Source of the DNA: Gammaproteobacteria bacterium
GTDB lineage: Bacteria > Pseudomonadota > Gammaproteobacteria > JABABF01
NCBI GenBank assembly: GCA_014238345.1
Contig: JABABF010000133.1
Location: 1-17,943, forward strand
Direction: 5' to 3'
DNA length: 17,943 bases
Shown here in pieces: positions 15,782 through 17,943 of the stretch. A model generated the notes under the pieces. That model was not told the DNA's origin. It worked only from the letters and a program-made list of their open reading frames with translations, and did not search any database. The number at the start of each line of letters is the position of its first letter. The first letter of the stretch is position 1. A program made the translations under genes and the position numbers.

Positions 15782-17719
15782 CTAACGCGCAAAGTCCCCT
15801 TGGTTGTCGTCGGCAACCAATTCATCAAGATAGCCCGCCAACAGGCGCCGCCGACCGGGCTGACGCAGTTTGCGCAGGGCTTTGCCCTCGATTTGACGGA
15901 TGCGCTCGCGCGTAACATCAAATTGCTTGCCAACATCCTCTAGCGTGTAGTCCACTGGCATGTCGATGCCAAAACGCATACACAACACCTTGGCCTCGCG
16001 GGCACTCAGACAGGACAGCGCATCCTTGAGACGATCACTCAAATTGTCGCTACTGGTCTGACTCAACGGAGAAGCATCACCGGCCTCGGGAATGAAATCG
16101 ATCAAGTGCGAATCCTCATCGTCGCCGATCGGTGTCTCCAAAGAGAGCGGATCCTTGGCAATGCGCATCACTTTGCGTACTTTGTCCTCGGGCATGTCCA
16201 AGGCTTCGCCCAATTCGGTCGCCGTCGGCTCACGCCCGATCTCCTGTTCAATCTTGCGCGTCATCCGATTCAGCCGGTTAATCGTTTCGATCATGTGTAC
16301 CGGAATGCGAATCGTGCGCGCCTGATCGGCGATGCAACGGGTAATGGCTTGCCGAATCCACCAAGTGGCGTAGGTAGAGAACTTAAAGCCACGCCGATAT
16401 TCAAATTTATCCACCGCCTTCATCAGACCGATATTGCCTTCTTGAATCAGATCCAAAAATTGTAGCCCGCGATTGGTGTATTTTTTGGCAATTGAGATGA
16501 CAAGGCGTAAATTTGCCGAAATCATCTCTTTTTTTGCCTGATGCATACGCGGCTCGCCTAAAATGATAATGCGGTGCAAGATATCCTTGACTTCAAGCAC
16601 CGCCAAGCCTTTGCGGAAAGGCTCCAGATCCCCCAACCAATCGTCGTGCTCAGGGGGGGCGGGCAGGTACATATCCGCCACAGCTGTAGCAATACGGCGC
16701 TGATTTTGGCGGATCTCAGCGCGATGGGCACGCAACCGTTTCACCCAAGGAGCCTTGACTTGGGACAGATAGCCGACCCAACGAATATCCGCTTCTCGCC
16801 CGGGAAAACGGCGCTTAAACTCTCCTCTGGGCATACCGGCTCGCTTCACGCACAGATTGATGATGCGGCGCTCCAAATCTTGAATGTTGAGGACCCGCTT
16901 ACGCACCTCGGCCAGCAATTCCTCGAATAGACGCGGAGCCAGCTTCAGGTGGCGGAAGGTCGCACTCAGCTGCTCCATGGCCAGCTTGCCCTCGGCGCTG
17001 TCGCGCCCATGGGCACACAGCGTGCCCCGTACCTGCTCGTGACATTCTCGGAGCCGCTCACAGCGCTCGATGATATCGTCCAAGTGTGCGCGCGCAATCT
17101 CCTCGCGACTGGGGCCCTCGTCGTCATTCGCATTCGCATTCGCCTTGCTAGCATCAGCAATCTTGGCAGTGGTATTGGTATCGTGCATGGCGATGGCTTG
17201 TCTACGGATTTTCGGGTCCAAATGCCCTACCACCGTCGCCATCAGGCGGCGCTCATCGCCGTCAGCAGTAGCAATACGGCTCAACACTGTTTCCACCACC
17301 CCCGGGAACAGTGCCAAGGCGGCCATGGTCTCGGCCATACCCCGTTCAATGCGACGAGCGATTTCAATTTCACCCTTGCGATCCAAGAGATCAACCGAAC
17401 CCATCTCACGCATATACATGCGCACTGGATCGCGAGAGCCCCGCGTGACCTCGTCATCGGTCATCAGTGCCGCGACCGCCACCTCTTCGTCGGGATCGAG
17501 TTCGCTGACACCACTCAGCAACAAATCGGCCTCGTCTGGCACATCCTCAAACACCTGCAGGCCGACATCCGAGAGAAATTGGACAATCTCTTCAATGCGC
17601 GCCGGATCGGTAATGTCACCAGGCAAGTGGTCATTAACCTCGGCGTAGGTGAGAAAACCCTGCTCTCGTCCGCGGCGAATCAGCGCCTTGAGGTTGGCTC
17701 CAGCATCCATATTTTTCAT
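15782..17719 (-). CDS. rpoD: RNA polymerase primary sigma factor (sigma70)
   Basis: It directs RNA polymerase to housekeeping promoters. The 645 residues carry region 1.1 (GREQGFLTYAEVNDHLP, 17-33), region 1.2 (DPVRMYMREMG, 97-107), the long non-conserved region (about 130-370), regions 2.1-2.4 (ANLRLVISIAKKYTNRG, 402-418; YATWWIRQAITR, 450-461; then the ARTIRIPVHM segment, 467-476), region 3, and region 4 with the helix-turn-helix DVTRERIRQIE (601-611). Departures from the near-invariant sequence are Cys462, Cys580, Gly612, Gln620 and the segment 379-395, described under findings. The N-terminus MKNMDAGANLKALIRRG fits the family. ATG 17719 was chosen although no Shine-Dalgarno precedes it. 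A tRNA follows. No dnaG is seen in the 224 bases upstream. Confidence 0.97.
   Translation of the reverse strand: MKNMDAGANLKALIRRGREQGFLTYAEVNDHLPGDITDPARIEEIVQFLSDVGLQVFEDVPDEADLLLSGVSELDPDEEVAVAALMTDDEVTRGSRDPVRMYMREMGSVDLLDRKGEIEIARRIERGMAETMAALALFPGVVETVLSRIATADGDERRLMATVVGHLDPKIRRQAIAMHDTNTTAKIADASKANANANDDEGPSREEIARAHLDDIIERCERLRECHEQVRGTLCAHGRDSAEGKLAMEQLSATFRHLKLAPRLFEELLAEVRKRVLNIQDLERRIINLCVKRAGMPRGEFKRRFPGREADIRWVGYLSQVKAPWVKRLRAHRAEIRQNQRRIATAVADMYLPAPPEHDDWLGDLEPFRKGLAVLEVKDILHRIIILGEPRMHQAKKEMISANLRLVISIAKKYTNRGLQFLDLIQEGNIGLMKAVDKFEYRRGFKFSTYATWWIRQAITRCIADQARTIRIPVHMIETINRLNRMTRKIEQEIGREPTATELGEALDMPEDKVRKVMRIAKDPLSLETPIGDDEDSHLIDFIPEAGDASPLSQTSSDNLSDRLKDALSCLSAREAKVLCMRFGIDMPVDYTLEDVGKQFDVTRERIRQIEGKALRKLRQPGRRRLLAGYLDELVADDNQGDFAR
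17125..17142. repeat. Hexanucleotide tandem repeat inside rpoD
   Basis: CATTCG is repeated three times without interruption (17125-17130, 17131-17136, 17137-17142). On the rpoD strand it encodes Ala-Asn three times (residues 193-198) in the non-conserved region. Gain or loss of a unit keeps the frame, so length could vary between strains without harm. Confidence 0.8.
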
Positions 17720-17760
17720 CTACAAGCTAGTGATTAGTTCAGCCACAGGCGCAATCTAGT

Positions 17761-17790
17761 ATTTTAGCGCATCCCGCCACTATCCAACAA
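17761..17790 (-). promoter_or_regulatory. Candidate promoter of rpoD
   Basis: On the minus strand TTGTTG (17785-17790, three of six) is 18 bases from TAAAAT (17761-17766, five of six). RNA would start near 17754, about 35 bases before the start codon. It is the only good -10 box close to rpoD. Confidence 0.45.
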
Positions 17791-17894
17791 GATGCATAGC
17801 GGCTCGTCGTTGACTGAATACACCTAACATGCTGGCACCAAAGCGTCCATGAAGCCCAGTCTCGCTCAGGCACTGCGTAAAGTGGGCGCACTAT

Positions 17895-17930
17895 AACACG
17901 AGCCCCAGCGGGAACACGAGCCTCAGCGGG
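17895..17930. repeat. 18-bp tandem duplication upstream of rpoD
   Basis: AACACGAGCCCCAGCGGG (17895-17912) is directly followed by AACACGAGCCTCAGCGGG (17913-17930), differing by one base. It is at the window edge and may continue beyond it. On the minus strand the region can be read as an open frame, but with no family resemblance, so it is treated as non-coding. Confidence 0.75.
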
Positions 17931-17943
17931 CGGTGCGCAGGGG

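Noticed and set aside
16949..17737. A 262-codon plus-strand frame antisense to rpoD
   Set aside because: The opposite strand is the unmistakable RpoD; the translation has no family resemblance.
17727..17943. An open minus-strand frame from the window edge to a TGA just upstream of rpoD, considered as the end of dnaG
   Set aside because: The translation is rich in Cys and Trp, repeats ARVPAG through the 18-bp duplication, and does not resemble the DnaG C-terminus.

Overview
The window reads as a chromosomal segment of a gammaproteobacterium, mostly housekeeping. The evidence is gene content and order. A DUF2066 gene and hda are divergent from purM-purN, and mrp lies directly upstream of dcd, as I recall from Pseudomonas-type genomes. 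The rpoD product has the long proteobacterial non-conserved region, and a CAU-anticodon tRNA follows rpoD. The DNA is GC-rich and gene-dense. I see no insertion sequence, phage gene or CRISPR array.

Layout. Positions 1-632 (minus) hold a short-chain dehydrogenase cut by the window edge. At 744-2551 (minus) a cysC-sat pair for sulfate activation is joined by a GTGA overlap. At 2654-4452 (minus) a DUF2066 exported protein overlaps the DnaA regulator hda. A divergent promoter region separates these from purM-purN (4621-6383, plus), which are coupled by ATGA. At 6403-7769 (minus) are a cytochrome b561 and a Yip1-like membrane protein, each with its own candidate promoter. At 8026-8967 (plus) is a DUF3108-like exported protein with an unusual leader; it ends inside the convergent dcd gene. 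At 8948-10620 (minus) mrp and dcd form a tight pair. At 10675-14301 (minus) is a fused 5-oxoprolinase/hydantoinase. At 14370-15527 (plus) is a replication-protein-like gene of unknown function. A tRNA(CAU) lies at 15672-15745 (minus), downstream of rpoD (15782-17719, minus). The last 224 bases hold a candidate rpoD promoter and an 18-bp tandem duplication.

Functionally the genes cover sulfate to PAPS (sat, cysC), purine synthesis (purM, purN), dUTP supply (dcd), Fe-S cluster handling (mrp), 5-oxoproline or hydantoin use (hyuAB-like), control of initiation (hda) and core transcription (rpoD).

I did not find a convincing undescribed multi-gene system. The points most worth checking are the in-frame leader ORF and nested inverted repeats before the DUF3108-like gene, an Hda whose P-loop lacks the basic residue, palindromes placed in the spacers of two neighbouring promoters, departures from consensus in RpoD, and the orphan replication-like gene.
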